Shown here: piece by piece, positions 31,351 through 40,906 of the stretch
Numbering within the stretch: position 1 is the stretch's first letter
How the letters are laid out: each line of letters begins with the position of its first letter
Notes under the pieces: generated by a model
What the model was told of the DNA's origin: nothing
The model's database searches: none
Seen by the model: only the letters and a program-made list of their open reading frames with translations
Made by a program: the position numbers and the translations under genes
NCBI GenBank assembly: GCA_012729785.1
Contig: JAAYCL010000027.1
Coordinates: 39,194 to 103,193, forward strand
Direction: 5' to 3'
Length of the DNA stretch: 64,000 nt
Origin: Chlamydiota bacterium
GTDB taxonomy: Bacteria; Auribacterota; Tritonobacteria; UBA1439

Positions 31351-32625
31351 ATGCTCGACATCAAACTGATCCGCAAGGACCCCGCGGCCGTGAAGGCCGC
31401 CCTCGCGCGACGCGGCGGCGCCGCCGCGATAGACGACCTCCTGCGCCTCGACGCCGAGCGCAGGCAGTGCGTGGCGGCGGTGGAGGCGCTCAAGAGCCGC
31501 AAGAACCTCGTCTCCAAGGAGGTAGGAAAAGCGAAGGCGGTGGGGAAGGAGGCCTCCGAGGCCATCGCTGAGATGAAGCAGGTTTCCGACAAAATCCGGG
31601 ACTATGACCTCAAGGTGGGGGATATAGACTCCAGGATGGAAGACCTGATGCTCCGGATCCCAAATATCCCCGATATCTCCACGCCCGATGGAGCGAGTAG
31701 CAACGATAATGTGATTGTCAAGCAAATAGGGGAGTTGCCCCGATTCGATTTTGAGCCGTTGCCGCACTGGGAGATAGGGGAACGCCTGGGGATACTCGAT
31801 TTCGCCTCCGGGTCGCTGCTGAGCGGATCGAACTTTCCCGTCTACAAGGGGCTTGGCGCCCGTCTCGAGCGCGCGCTCTGGTCGTGGATGCTGGATCTGC
31901 ACGTGCGGGAGCACGGCTACACGGAGGTGAGCCCGCCGTACCTCGTGAAACGCGAATGCATGACGGGGACCGGCCAGCTCCCCAAGCTCGAGGGCGACAT
32001 GTACCTGTGCGGCGAGGACGACCTGTTCCTCGTGCCCACCGCGGAGGTGCCGCTCGTGAATCTCCACCGGGGTCGGATCCTCGACGAGCGCGCCCTCCCG
32101 CTGAGCTACGTCGCCTACTCCCCGTGCTTCAGGCGCGAGGCCGGCTCCTACGGGAAGGAGACGCGCGGGCTGATGCGCGTGCACCAGTTCGACAAGGTGG
32201 AGATGGTTAAAATCACGCGCCCCGAGGAGTCGCTCGCGGCGCTCGATGCGATGCTTCGCCACGCGGAGGAGGTGCTCGAGGCCCTCGGCCTTCCGTACCG
32301 GGTTCTCGCGCTCTGCGCCGGGGAGATAAGCTTCGCCTCCGCCAAGACGTACGACATCGAGGTCTGGGCGGCGGGGGTGCGGAGGTGGCTCGAGGTCGCC
32401 TCGATCAGCACCTGCGGGGACTTCCAGGCGCGGCGCGCGGGGATCCGCGTCCGGCTCAAGGAGGGGAAAGGGACCTTCCACCCCCACACGCTCAACGGCT
32501 CCGGCGTGGCGCTGGCGCGGACCTTCCTCGCGCTGCTGGAAAATTTCCAGACCGCCGACGGCCTGGTCGCCGTCCCGGAGGCGCTCGCCCCGTACATGGG
32601 CGGCGCGAAGGTCATAGGCGCGTAG
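31351..32625 (+). CDS. serS: Seryl-tRNA synthetase
   Basis: A 424-aa class II synthetase. The N-terminal coiled-coil arm (residues ~30-105) binds tRNA-Ser. The catalytic core has TAEVPLVNLHRG, motif 2 (FRREAGSYGKETRGLMRVHQF) and motif 3 (NGSGVALARTFLALLEN). The segment around 31600-31760 is poorer in GC than its surroundings, though the frame is intact. It is downstream of gyrA by 70 bases. Confidence 0.97.
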   Translation: MLDIKLIRKDPAAVKAALARRGGAAAIDDLLRLDAERRQCVAAVEALKSRKNLVSKEVGKAKAVGKEASEAIAEMKQVSDKIRDYDLKVGDIDSRMEDLMLRIPNIPDISTPDGASSNDNVIVKQIGELPRFDFEPLPHWEIGERLGILDFASGSLLSGSNFPVYKGLGARLERALWSWMLDLHVREHGYTEVSPPYLVKRECMTGTGQLPKLEGDMYLCGEDDLFLVPTAEVPLVNLHRGRILDERALPLSYVAYSPCFRREAGSYGKETRGLMRVHQFDKVEMVKITRPEESLAALDAMLRHAEEVLEALGLPYRVLALCAGEISFASAKTYDIEVWAAGVRRWLEVASISTCGDFQARRAGIRVRLKEGKGTFHPHTLNGSGVALARTFLALLENFQTADGLVAVPEALAPYMGGAKVIGA

Positions 32626-32649
32626 GGGAACGGGGGCGCGGCGCGGGGA

Positions 32650-33510
32650 ATGCGGATCATCAGGCGGGCCGACATCGCGCTGCACGGCGCGTGCGCGGCG
32701 GGGGTGGCGCTGCTCGCCGCCCTGTTCGCGGCGCCGTTCGGGCGCCCGGTCGGGGGCCTCCTCGCCTTCTCGGCGTTCCTCGCCTATGCCGCGGCCGCGC
32801 TGCGCCGCCCGTTCAGGCGGGCCCGGCTGGCGCAGGCGGAATTCCCCGCGGCGTGGCGGGAGATCCTCAGGCGGGAGGTGCGGTACTACCGGGGGCTGGA
32901 CGCGCCGGGGCGCGCCCGCTTCGAGCGCGACCTGCGCTGGTTTCTCGACGAGCGGACGATCGAGGGCGTGGACGGCGTGCGCGTCACCGACGAGCTGCGG
33001 CTGCTCGTCGCGGCGGGGGCGGCGGTCCTCCTCCACGGGCGGCCCGACTGGGAGCTGCCGCCCGGACATGCGATCCTGCTCTACCCGCGCGCGTTCGACG
33101 AAGAGTTCAGGTGCGCGCCGCGCGGGCCGCTGGACGGTCAGGCGCATGGACAGGGGCCGGTCATCCTCGCGCGCGGCGCGGTGCGGGAGGGATGGCGGGA
33201 TCCGGCGGGCGCGGGCAACGTGGTCCTCCACGAGTTCGCGCACCTGCTGGACATGAAGGGCGGCGTTTCAGACGGCGTGCCCCGGGAAATGCCGCGGGCG
33301 GAGGTGTGCGGCTGGCTCGCCCTCGCCGAGGCGGAGATGGATAAGGCGGCGCGGGGGCGGTCGCTGTTGCGGCCGTACGCCGCGGAGAACCCGGCCGAGT
33401 TCTTCGCCGTGGCGGTGGAGTGCTTCTTCGGGAAACCGCGCCTCCTCCGGGCGCGCCACCCCGCGCTCTACGCCGCGCTCGCCCGGTTCTTCAACCAGGA
33501 GCCGCGGTAG
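32650..33510 (+). CDS. mtfA: MtfA-like zinc peptidase with N-terminal membrane anchor
   Basis: A 286-aa protein. Residues ~12-50 are two hydrophobic segments, absent in cytosolic E. coli MtfA. The peptidase part carries the zinc motif H194-EFAH-198 and a downstream ENPAEFFAVAVECFF helix with the third ligand, the family pattern. E. coli MtfA binds the repressor Mlc and is an aminopeptidase; the target here is unknown. It starts 24 bases after serS and is followed by the secreted protein gene at 33566. Confidence 0.85.
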   Translation: MRIIRRADIALHGACAAGVALLAALFAAPFGRPVGGLLAFSAFLAYAAAALRRPFRRARLAQAEFPAAWREILRREVRYYRGLDAPGRARFERDLRWFLDERTIEGVDGVRVTDELRLLVAAGAAVLLHGRPDWELPPGHAILLYPRAFDEEFRCAPRGPLDGQAHGQGPVILARGAVREGWRDPAGAGNVVLHEFAHLLDMKGGVSDGVPREMPRAEVCGWLALAEAEMDKAARGRSLLRPYAAENPAEFFAVAVECFFGKPRLLRARHPALYAALARFFNQEPR

Positions 33511-33565
33511 GGGCGGAGCCGCGCCGTTGCGCCGCGATCCGCCCCTCGCAGAGGAGAACCATCGG

Positions 33566-34945
33566 ATGACGCGACGTCTGTGGGCCGTGCTGCTGTGCGC
33601 GTGCTGCATCCCGGCGGCGACGCTCCCCGCCGCCGCGGCGGAAGGCGAGGCGCGCATCGCCGACGTCCTGAACCGGGTGGCGGAGTGGGCGCGGGTGCGG
33701 GAGGAGCTCTCCCTCGCGGGCGACCGGGCCCGGCGGGCCGAGCTCCGCGAGACAATCGAGAGGCTGGAGGAGGCCCTCGTCCGCGACAACGTCGACTACG
33801 AGAGTTTCATGGGCGTGCGGGGGCGCTGCGAGGACATCCATGGCGACTGGTTCTTCGACGGCGCCTGGATATCCAACAGCGTCTACTGGAGGGTGCTGCG
33901 CCTCTTCAACGCGCCCCGGAACATCCGGCGCATGGTCGGCTTCCCGAAGCGCGCCTCCAACGCCCGCGAGGGCGGGGGGGTGCCCGACTCCGCCTTCTTC
34001 TTCAACCGCCGCATCGCCTCGATCACGCCCCAATCCCTCGCCGAGGAGGATGCGCGCATACGGCCGCGGGGCGCCGTCAAGATCACCCGCAAGAAGGAGG
34101 AGGGGAAGTCGAAGGGCTTCTACGGGATGGACGACCGCGGGTTCGAGTATATCTTCATCGTCGACCCTCCGGGGATGGAGGAGCAGGTGACCGCCGCGGA
34201 GGTCATCGGCTCGACGCTGGTCCGGATGGCGGGCTACAATATCGCCTCGAGCGCCATCGTCACCATCTCCGGCACCGGGAATCCGGAGTTCGACGGCCGC
34301 CGGGCGGTCGCGACGCGGCTCGTCGAGGGCTACAAGGGGCACTGGACCTACCGCGCATTCAAGGATCGCCGCGAGATGCGCGCGTCGATGCTCTTCGCCG
34401 CCTGGCTCCACAACACCGACTGGGTGGACCACAACACCGGCGTCAGCGTGAACAAGGTCGGGGGCGTCCCGCTGACGCGCTACTTCGTCTTCGACTTCGG
34501 CGGCTCGCTCGGCTCCTGGAACATCCGCATCAAGGAGCCGAGGGACGGCTGGGAGCACTACGCGAGCTTCCACGAGTTCTTCCTCTGGCCGGTCGCCCGG
34601 CCGCTCGAGCTGGCCGGGCTCCTGCGCAGGCCGTACCCGGGGAAGGCGGCGCCGTACAGCGAGGCGGTCGGCTACTTCGACAGCAACTTCCGCCCAAACT
34701 GGTACCGGCCCAACTATCCGAACCTGGCCTGGGCCGAGATGACGCGCGAGGACGCGCTCTGGGCCGCGGACCTCATCGCCCGGTACAGCGACGCGCAGGT
34801 GCGGGCGGCGGTGGATCTTGCCTGCTACTCGCGCGCCGAGGACGCCGACTACGTCTACCGGACGCTGCTGGAGCGCCGGAAGAGGATCCTCGACTTTTAC
34901 GGGGTGAAGCCGCAACGCGCCGACGCAACCACCGCGCCTGAATGA
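33566..34945 (+). CDS. Secreted protein of unknown function with kinase-like catalytic-loop and DFG motifs
   Basis: A 459-aa protein with a signal peptide (MTRRLWAVLLCACCIPAATLPAAA, cleavage near residue 25) and a short coiled-coil-like stretch. The core suggests a protein-kinase-like fold. There is a strand ending in FIVDPPG, then a helix with a Glu (TAAEVIGSTLVRMAGYN). Further on come T284-D285-WVDHN-290, like a catalytic loop, and D310-F-G-312, like the metal-binding DFG. The strand position where active relatives would carry lysine appears to be Ile. So it could be an exported kinase of the HipA/Fam20 kind or a pseudoenzyme. ATG 33566 has GAGGAGAA upstream. Its stop overlaps the next gene by 4 bases, so the two are coupled. 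Confidence 0.6.
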   Translation: MTRRLWAVLLCACCIPAATLPAAAAEGEARIADVLNRVAEWARVREELSLAGDRARRAELRETIERLEEALVRDNVDYESFMGVRGRCEDIHGDWFFDGAWISNSVYWRVLRLFNAPRNIRRMVGFPKRASNAREGGGVPDSAFFFNRRIASITPQSLAEEDARIRPRGAVKITRKKEEGKSKGFYGMDDRGFEYIFIVDPPGMEEQVTAAEVIGSTLVRMAGYNIASSAIVTISGTGNPEFDGRRAVATRLVEGYKGHWTYRAFKDRREMRASMLFAAWLHNTDWVDHNTGVSVNKVGGVPLTRYFVFDFGGSLGSWNIRIKEPRDGWEHYASFHEFFLWPVARPLELAGLLRRPYPGKAAPYSEAVGYFDSNFRPNWYRPNYPNLAWAEMTREDALWAADLIARYSDAQVRAAVDLACYSRAEDADYVYRTLLERRKRILDFYGVKPQRADATTAPE

Positions 34946-37900
34946 GCCGATCGCTGGAGAGGATCCTGAAGGTCCGCCGGCAGGAGCAGCCGCTGCTCCT
35001 GCTGATGGTCGGGACCATCGCCCTCTTCCAGTTCTGCCAGATCATCAACGAGAACTTCTCCGAGACGGTGTTCCTCAAGCGCCTCGGCGTCGCGCACCTG
35101 CCCACGACCTACTTCCTCAACTCCCTCGTCTTCCTCGCCCTCGTCTTCGCCATCAACCCGGTCGTGGACCGGACCGCGCGGACCCGCCTCGTCTCCGATC
35201 TCCTCCTCGTCTTCGCGGGGGTGCTCGTCGCGCTCCGGCTCCTCGTGTTGTCGGGCCTCCCCCTCGCGTACCCGGTCGTCTACATCGTCGTCAAGCAGAT
35301 GAAGTACCTCTTCTTCATCGTCTTCTGGACGCTCGCGAGCGACATCTACTCCACGCGCAAGGCGCGGCGCCTCTTCCCCCTCATCGGCGGCGGGGCCGTC
35401 ATCGGGACGATCGCGGGGAGTCTGTCGAGCGGGTGGGTCAGGGCGGTCGCCGGGATCGACAACGTGGTCCTCTTCACCGGCGCCGGGATGCTCGTCTCGT
35501 GGCTCCTCATCGGCCTCGGGAAACGTCAGGTGAGCCGGCTCTCCCCCGTCGCATTCTCCCCCTCCGGAACGGCGACGATCGCCTCGCTGGGCAGGTTCGT
35601 CCGGCGCGAGATCTTCGGGCGGCGCGGCGGTTCGCTGCTCAACTACCTGATCCTCCTCGCCCTCCTCCCCGGCATCGTCGGGCCGATCTACGACTACGTC
35701 TTCAACTACCTCGCCGACAGGACGTACCAGTCCGAGGCGGCGCTCTTCGGCTTCTTCGGCCTCTTCAAAGGGTCGTTCAACATCCTCATCCTCGCCTGCC
35801 AGGTGACGGCCGCGGGCGCCGTCTTCCGCCGGCATGGCATCGTCAACGTCCTCCTCTCCTTCCCCGCCGGCTACCTGTTCGCCTTCGGGGGGCTCCTCGC
35901 GAGCTTCCGGATCTCCGCCGCCGCGGCGGGCCGCGCCGGGCTCGAGGCGATCGACGCCGCCTTCTACAAGCCCGGCTGCCAGATGCTCTACAACATCATC
36001 CCCGCGCAGCTCCGCGGCCGGGTGGCGGCCCTCGTGCAGGGGGCGGTGCGGCGGGTCGGCGAGCTCGCCGGCAGCGGGCTCCTCTGGGTCCTCAAGTCGC
36101 ACCTCTCCCCGCTCCAGCTGAATGTCGTGGGGCCGGTCTTTGCCCTCGCCTGGCTCTGGTGCACCTGGCGCCTTCGCCGCTCCTACTCCGACATCCTCTA
36201 CCGCTCCCTGAGCGAGAAGCACGTGAACTTCGCGGAGCTGGAGGGCCGGGACCTGCGCTCCCTGATGTCGGCGCAGGCGCGCGCGGCGCTGGAGAAGAAC
36301 CTAGACGCGGCGCGGCCCGCGACCGCCCTGATGGCGGCCCGCCTGTTGAGCCGGTCCGGTGTCGCGGGGTGGAGAACGCTCGTCGGCGCGCGCCTCGCGG
36401 GGAGGCGGCCCGAGACGCAGGCGGAGATGCTGCGCATCGTCTCGACCGGCCCGCCCGACGAGGCGGCGAAGGCGCTCCTCGGAGCGGCGGCCGCCGTGCA
36501 CCCGTCCGTCCTCCCGGAGCTCGCCGCCCTGCTGAGGAGGACGGCCCCCGTCGACGGCGCGGGCCTCTTCAGGAAGTGGCGCTCGAGCCCGGACGCCCGC
36601 CTCGCCGCGGAGGCGCTCCTCGGCCTCGGGGCGCCGGACGCGGAATGGGGCATGCAGCGGCTCGATTCGAAGGAGCCGGGCGTCGCGGCCGCCGCCGTCT
36701 ATTTCCTCGGGGAGGCGGGGTGCCGCGGCTGCCTCGAGCGCATCGCCGCCCTCGCCGGATCGGAGGCGCCGGAGCTGCGCGCCGCCTGCGCGGCCGCGCT
36801 AGGAAAACTCGGCCTCCCGCGTTCCTCGGAGCGGTGGCGCCTCCTTCAGGCCGATGCGGACCCGCGGGTGCGGCTGAAGGCGCTCGAGGGGCTCGCGGCG
36901 CTCAAGGATCCCGCGACGGTGCGGAACGCCGTCGAGGCGCTCGGCGACGAGGACGGGGCGGTGCGCGAGGGGGCGCGGGCGCTCATCGCGGGCCACGGCG
37001 AGGCGGCGATACCGCTCCTCACGGAGGCGCTGCCTCGGGCGGGGGTATTCACCCGGACGGCGCTGATGGCGATGCTCGACGATCTGGGGGTCAAGGAGCA
37101 GACGCTCCTCTCCTTCATCGACGCGAAGGTCGAGGAGGGGTACCGCGCGGTCGCGATGTTGCGCTGCGCGGAGGAGATCCCGCCCGGGCGCTCGCGCGAG
37201 GTGCTGTCGCTCCTCTGCCGCAACCGGCTGAGCGACGCGACGTACGAGGTGTTCAGGGCGCTGGGGATGCTCCTGAAGGGCGGGCAGGTGCAGTTCATAC
37301 AGGAGAGCTACGACGACCGCGACGAGTCGGTGCGGGAGCAGGCGCTCGAGGCGCTCGAGAACGCCCTCACCCCGGAGATCGCGCGGAAGCTGTTGCCGCT
37401 TCTGGAGGATCTGCCGATCGATCTCAAGCTCGCGGCCGGGGAGCGGCACTACCGGCTGGGGGCGGCGACCATCGGGGGGATCCTCGGGGAGATGCTCGGT
37501 TCGCCGCACGGGGCCGACGCGCTCTGCGGGCTGATGTGCGTCGGGGAGGCGTGCCGGAGGGGGAGGCCGCCCGCGGCGACCGCCCTCCGCGAGACGGCGG
37601 AACGGCGCATCGCGGCGCTGAAGATCCAGGGAGGAAAGGCCGTGGAAGACCTGATGGAGAAGGTGCTGACGTTCAAGGGGGTGCCGATCTTCGCGCACCT
37701 CCAGTTCAAGGAGCTGCTCGCCATCGCCTCGATCGCGCGCGAGGAGACGTTCGATCCCGGCGACCGCATCATACGCCAGGGGGAGCGGGGCCACGCGATG
37801 TACCTGATCGTCTCCGGGAAGGTGCGCATCCTCTCGCACGCGGAGGGGGACGCGAAGGAGGTCCAGCTCGCCGCGCTCGGCGAGAACGACTACTTCGGCG

Positions 37901-38109
37901 AGATGGCGCTCTTCGACGACTCGCCGCGCTCGGCCACCGCGGTCGCCGACGGGCCGGTCACGGCCCTGAAGATCGAAAAGCGCGAATTCCGGGACATGCT
38001 CCGGGAGTACCCGGGCGTCTCGATCATGATCTGCGAGGAGTTCTGCCGCCGCCTGCGCCGCACCATCGGAAAGGTGGGCATCCGGGGTCAACTATCGTCT
38101 AATGACTGA
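34942..38109 (+). CDS. ATP/ADP-carrier-like (NTT/MFS-type) membrane protein fused to HEAT repeats and a cNMP-binding domain
   Basis: A 1055-aa three-part protein. Residues ~15-430 form 10-12 membrane segments resembling the nucleotide transporter (Npt/NTT) relatives of the MFS. Residues ~440-890 are tandem alpha-helical HEAT/PBS-like repeats, for example EPGVAAAAVYFLGEAG and DPRVRLKALEGLAALKDP. Residues ~907-1045 are a cyclic-nucleotide-binding domain with the phosphate-binding cassette GEMALFDDSPRSATA, where the key Glu and Arg are kept, so ligand binding is plausible. No HTH follows it. Start codon overlaps the secreted protein stop (ATGA). Likely an inner-membrane transporter or sensor gated by a cyclic nucleotide; the transported molecule is unknown. 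Confidence 0.82.
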   Translation: MSRSLERILKVRRQEQPLLLLMVGTIALFQFCQIINENFSETVFLKRLGVAHLPTTYFLNSLVFLALVFAINPVVDRTARTRLVSDLLLVFAGVLVALRLLVLSGLPLAYPVVYIVVKQMKYLFFIVFWTLASDIYSTRKARRLFPLIGGGAVIGTIAGSLSSGWVRAVAGIDNVVLFTGAGMLVSWLLIGLGKRQVSRLSPVAFSPSGTATIASLGRFVRREIFGRRGGSLLNYLILLALLPGIVGPIYDYVFNYLADRTYQSEAALFGFFGLFKGSFNILILACQVTAAGAVFRRHGIVNVLLSFPAGYLFAFGGLLASFRISAAAAGRAGLEAIDAAFYKPGCQMLYNIIPAQLRGRVAALVQGAVRRVGELAGSGLLWVLKSHLSPLQLNVVGPVFALAWLWCTWRLRRSYSDILYRSLSEKHVNFAELEGRDLRSLMSAQARAALEKNLDAARPATALMAARLLSRSGVAGWRTLVGARLAGRRPETQAEMLRIVSTGPPDEAAKALLGAAAAVHPSVLPELAALLRRTAPVDGAGLFRKWRSSPDARLAAEALLGLGAPDAEWGMQRLDSKEPGVAAAAVYFLGEAGCRGCLERIAALAGSEAPELRAACAAALGKLGLPRSSERWRLLQADADPRVRLKALEGLAALKDPATVRNAVEALGDEDGAVREGARALIAGHGEAAIPLLTEALPRAGVFTRTALMAMLDDLGVKEQTLLSFIDAKVEEGYRAVAMLRCAEEIPPGRSREVLSLLCRNRLSDATYEVFRALGMLLKGGQVQFIQESYDDRDESVREQALEALENALTPEIARKLLPLLEDLPIDLKLAAGERHYRLGAATIGGILGEMLGSPHGADALCGLMCVGEACRRGRPPAATALRETAERRIAALKIQGGKAVEDLMEKVLTFKGVPIFAHLQFKELLAIASIAREETFDPGDRIIRQGERGHAMYLIVSGKVRILSHAEGDAKEVQLAALGENDYFGEMALFDDSPRSATAVADGPVTALKIEKREFRDMLREYPGVSIMICEEFCRRLRRTIGKVGIRGQLSSND

Positions 38110-38223
38110 GATGGGGCGGGTGGTCTGCTCGGGTCATGGCATGGGCACCGCGGATCGAAGATGCGGAAATCCGGCGCCACGCGACGAGCCGCGGGAACGA
38201 GCGGAGGGAGGTACTTCAGGGCG

Positions 38224-38610
38224 ATGAGCGGTCAGTTCACGGTTCTGGAGAAGCGGGCGGGGTACACCAATGCGAACAGCCTGCGGTTGTATGCACAGTT
38301 CCGCGAGGGCACGCTGTATCCGGTCGATGCGGACAAGTACGGCCGCTGGGCCCGCCGGGCAGGGCAAGACGGCTATCCGATCTATCTGCCCCGGGGCTTG
38401 GACAGCATCGTGATGAAGAAGACCGCCCGCACGAGCGGCCTTCTCGCGCAACTGAAAGACGGCGATAAGATACCCGTCACCGGGAAGCTCCGGGAATCCC
38501 GTTACGCAAAAGACACGAGGGAACTCAGGGGCTTCGTCCACGTCGCCGAGGGGATAGAGCGCGGATGGGGACAGGATGATCAGGGGATACAACCCGACGG
38601 CGCCGATTGA
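38224..38610 (+). CDS. Small hypothetical protein
   Basis: A 128-aa frame with normal GC-rich codon use. It starts MSGQFTVLEKRAG and contains mixed charged strands (PVDADKYGRWARRAG; GLLAQLKDGDKIPVTGKL). No signal peptide, membrane segment or family recognised. ATG 38224 has GGAGGGAGG about 20 bases upstream, too far to be decisive; the frame stays open back to 38161. It is 114 bases after the transporter gene, same strand. Confidence 0.45.
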   Translation: MSGQFTVLEKRAGYTNANSLRLYAQFREGTLYPVDADKYGRWARRAGQDGYPIYLPRGLDSIVMKKTARTSGLLAQLKDGDKIPVTGKLRESRYAKDTRELRGFVHVAEGIERGWGQDDQGIQPDGAD

Positions 38611-38783
38611 GCGCGAATAACCGGATATCGATACGCTTCAGGGTAGGGGGGCTGTGGGTAGTTTACCCTGACACTTGCGCAAGTCGAGGTTTGATCCCGC
38701 TTTTTTTCTCGAGCATTTTCATTGAACAATAGTACAACGTTTGCGTCATCACCGGCGTTCGATCGACTCCGCCGATCGATTTT
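38611..38783. other. Intergenic stretch with a 12-bp palindrome
   Basis: No gene seen. ACTTGCGCAAGT (38673-38684) is a perfect palindrome preceded by GGGTAGTTTACCC, and a T-run follows at about 38701. It lies between convergent genes. Confidence 0.35.
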
Positions 38784-39398
38784 CTAGTCCGTCATCCATC
38801 CGTATTCGAGCACACCCGCCAAGCCATAATATTTCGCGCTCCCCTGAGCGCTGTCGAAATAGAACCATCGCGGCCAGGGCGGATAAAAGATCCCCTCTAT
38901 CCACGTTTTTGTTCCGGCACTCTCGGGCCCGAAAGATACGTAGATGTCTGTCAAAAGATTGGCTGCGCACGCCAGAACGGTCAAGGAGGGATCGTAGTAT
39001 GTCGAGCCGTCTGCCCCCACGTACAGCTTGATATCGCCGCCATGTATCTCCGGCAGATAGATGTTCCGCCAATCGCCGGAATCAATTTTAATCGTCAGGT
39101 AATCGCCGGCCTGGACGGCTATATCCTCGGAATCGCGCCCCACCCACAGACCCACCGGAGCGGGCGCGTAGCTGTTCAAGTCGGTGAAGTCGTTGGGGTT
39201 GTCATTTACAGAGCCGAGGCGAGACCCGGAGATGTCGCTTGCCAGCCCCAGGATGAAGAACCATCCGCCGTCTATGCTCGAGCGCGTGATGGAGATCTGC
39301 ATGTAGGAGACGTCCCCCGCCACGAGGGGGTCGCTCTGGGCCGATGAAAAAGAGGCAACTGCATGCAGCACGCAAAGCACAGCGATCAGCTTTTTCAT
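38784..39398 (-). CDS. Secreted hypothetical protein, possible relative of the shared C-terminal domain
   Basis: A 204-aa exported protein. The signal peptide MKKLIAVLCVLHAVASFSSA is followed by a beta-rich body with no known motif. Near the end TDIYVSFGPES and a following PPWPRWFYFD resemble the [12 protein letters not shown] piece in the propeller protein at 40907-42589, so this may be a stand-alone member of that module. ATG 39398 has GGAGGGGAGG upstream. It is isolated, next to mobile-element remnants. Confidence 0.65.
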   Translation of the reverse strand: MKKLIAVLCVLHAVASFSSAQSDPLVAGDVSYMQISITRSSIDGGWFFILGLASDISGSRLGSVNDNPNDFTDLNSYAPAPVGLWVGRDSEDIAVQAGDYLTIKIDSGDWRNIYLPEIHGGDIKLYVGADGSTYYDPSLTVLACAANLLTDIYVSFGPESAGTKTWIEGIFYPPWPRWFYFDSAQGSAKYYGLAGVLEYGWMTD

Positions 39399-39495
39399 GC
39401 CTCCCCTCCTCTGTGCTGATCCAGCCGCTCCCGTCAACGACCCTGCCGCCTTCGGCGCGGCGGCCGCACATGGGCCTCCGCGACATGCACCGGGC

Positions 39496-39514
39496 ATAGA
39501 CGGCTTGCGTCTAT
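39496..39514. repeat. Short perfect hairpin next to RAYT remnants
   Basis: ATAGACG-GCTTG-CGTCTAT, 7-bp perfect arms, about 80 bases before the first RAYT fragment. Size and place fit a REP-type stem-loop. Confidence 0.35.
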
Positions 39515-39588
39515 TGCATGCAGCTCAAAATCGTCAAAGAGCCGATATACCCTCCTGGATCAATGGTAACTACTTACCGGGGGATGTC

Positions 39589-39776
39589 AATCACCCCACG
39601 GGGGACATTTTTAGGGGGTGGTTTGACGAGGTTGAAGATCGGGTTTCGACCAGCACGGGGCACTTATACGGGGGGCGGTTCAGGGCGGCGGCGGACGAGC
39701 GGCGGCAGGAGTCGATCCGGTGTCCGCGCCTGAACCCGGTGCGGCTGCAGAGGCGCACGGAGTTGTGGATCGACTG
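39589..39776 (+). pseudogene. RAYT (REP-associated Y1 transposase) fragment, first copy
   Basis: This stretch is a diverged copy of 39910-40095. Both read GGTTTGACGAGG at the same relative place, then GGGGCACTTATACGGGGGGCGGTTCA, and end in the codons for LNPVR. It encodes only the middle of a Y1/IS200-like transposase (GHLYGGRFRA ... LNPVRLQ) and breaks off after ~60 residues. It is non-functional. Confidence 0.7.
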
Positions 39777-39894
39777 AAAAACAACGGTTTGGCGCGTAGG
39801 TCGGAGACGATGCGGGAGCAGCTCAGTAAATTGCACAGGGCTGAATTCGATTCGCACAGCTCCAATCCGCTGAAAAACGATAGATCCATCCGGA

Positions 39895-40721
39895 TCTATG
39901 CCAACCCGCTGCCGGCGGATGGCACTCACCCCAAGGGGGGCATTGCGAGGGGATGGTTTGACGAGGCCGAAGACCAGGCCTCGACTATTACGGGGCACTT
40001 ATACGGGGGGCGGTTCAAGGCGGTGGTGGTGGAGGCGGACGAGTATCTAAAGGAGTTGTCACGGTATTTGCATTTGAACCCGGTGCGACTGAAGAAGTAC
40101 AAAGAATTGCCGATCGAGGAGAAGGCGAAGCTACTCAAGGAGTATCGCTGGAGCAGCCTGCGCGGCTATATGGGTTTGGGGAAACGGGATTCATTTGTGC
40201 TGTATGATACGGTATTGGGCTACATGGGCGGAGAGACGAAGGAAGGGGCGAGGCGGTATGGCGACTTCGTGCTATCCGGGTTGGGTACGGTGATGAAGAA
40301 CCCTCTTGCGGATTCGCGGGCGGGAGCGGTGTTGGGGACGGAGAGTTTCATTGAATGGATCAGGAAGACCTTTGTCGACGGACGGAAATGGACTCGAAAG
40401 GAACAACCGCAGGTGAAACCGCTTAGGGGCGTGATTCCCGTGGAGGAGATCGCGCAGGCGGTGGGAGAGGAGTATGGAGTCAAACCCGCAGAAAATTTCA
40501 AAGTGCGTTCGCCGCATCGGGAGGCGCGGCGAGTACTGCTTGAGATGAGTTATCGGTTGAACACGAACTATCTACCTCTTCAGAAATTGGGGGATGAATT
40601 GGGGGGGATTGGAGGAGCTGCGATAACAAACAACCACATGCGTCTTCAGCAACAGATGTCGGATGATGCAAGATTAACCAGACGCGTGGAAAAGATCCAC
40701 CGCAAGCTTTTTAGTGTATAG
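39895..40721 (+). pseudogene. RAYT (REP-associated Y1 transposase), second copy lacking its N-terminus
   Basis: The open frame here gives GHLYGGRFKAVVVEADEYLKELSRYLHLNPVRLKKY, then YRWSSLRGYMG, the C-terminal half of RAYT/Y1_Tnp enzymes with the region carrying the tyrosine helix. A long tail to 40721 has IPVEEIAQAVGEEYGV and a helical end. The N-terminal half with the HUH metal motif is missing; sequence upstream in frame (from 39720) is unrelated. It is probably inactive. It is less GC-rich than its neighbours, consistent with import. A REP-like sequence follows the stop. Confidence 0.75.
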
Positions 40722-40725
40722 TAAA

Positions 40726-40758
40726 GGTCTAACCCCGAAGGCACGCCCCGAAGGTACG
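40726..40758 (+). repeat. REP-like sequence plus tandem 13-bp repeat after the RAYT remnant
   Basis: GGTCTAACCCCGA (40726-40738) resembles the sequence at 1133-1145. CCCCGAAGGCACG (40733-40745) is directly followed by CCCCGAAGGTACG (40746-40758), one base different. Likely element end. Confidence 0.4.
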
Positions 40759-40906
40759 CGCGCCGATCACGGGACGGGGCGACGCGTTCATGGAGGCGGC
40801 GAAGACGTTCACGATCCGGTGACGGTCCGCTGGTCATGCATGCGGGCGGCGTGGACGCGAGGCCCGTGATACCGACAGGGTGGTCTCCGGCTGCCTCGCC
40901 CGCGCG

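Noticed and set aside
39720-40721. Intact transposase of 333 residues
   Set aside because: Only the part from about 39895 is homologous to RAYT; the HUH half is missing, so it is treated as a pseudogene.
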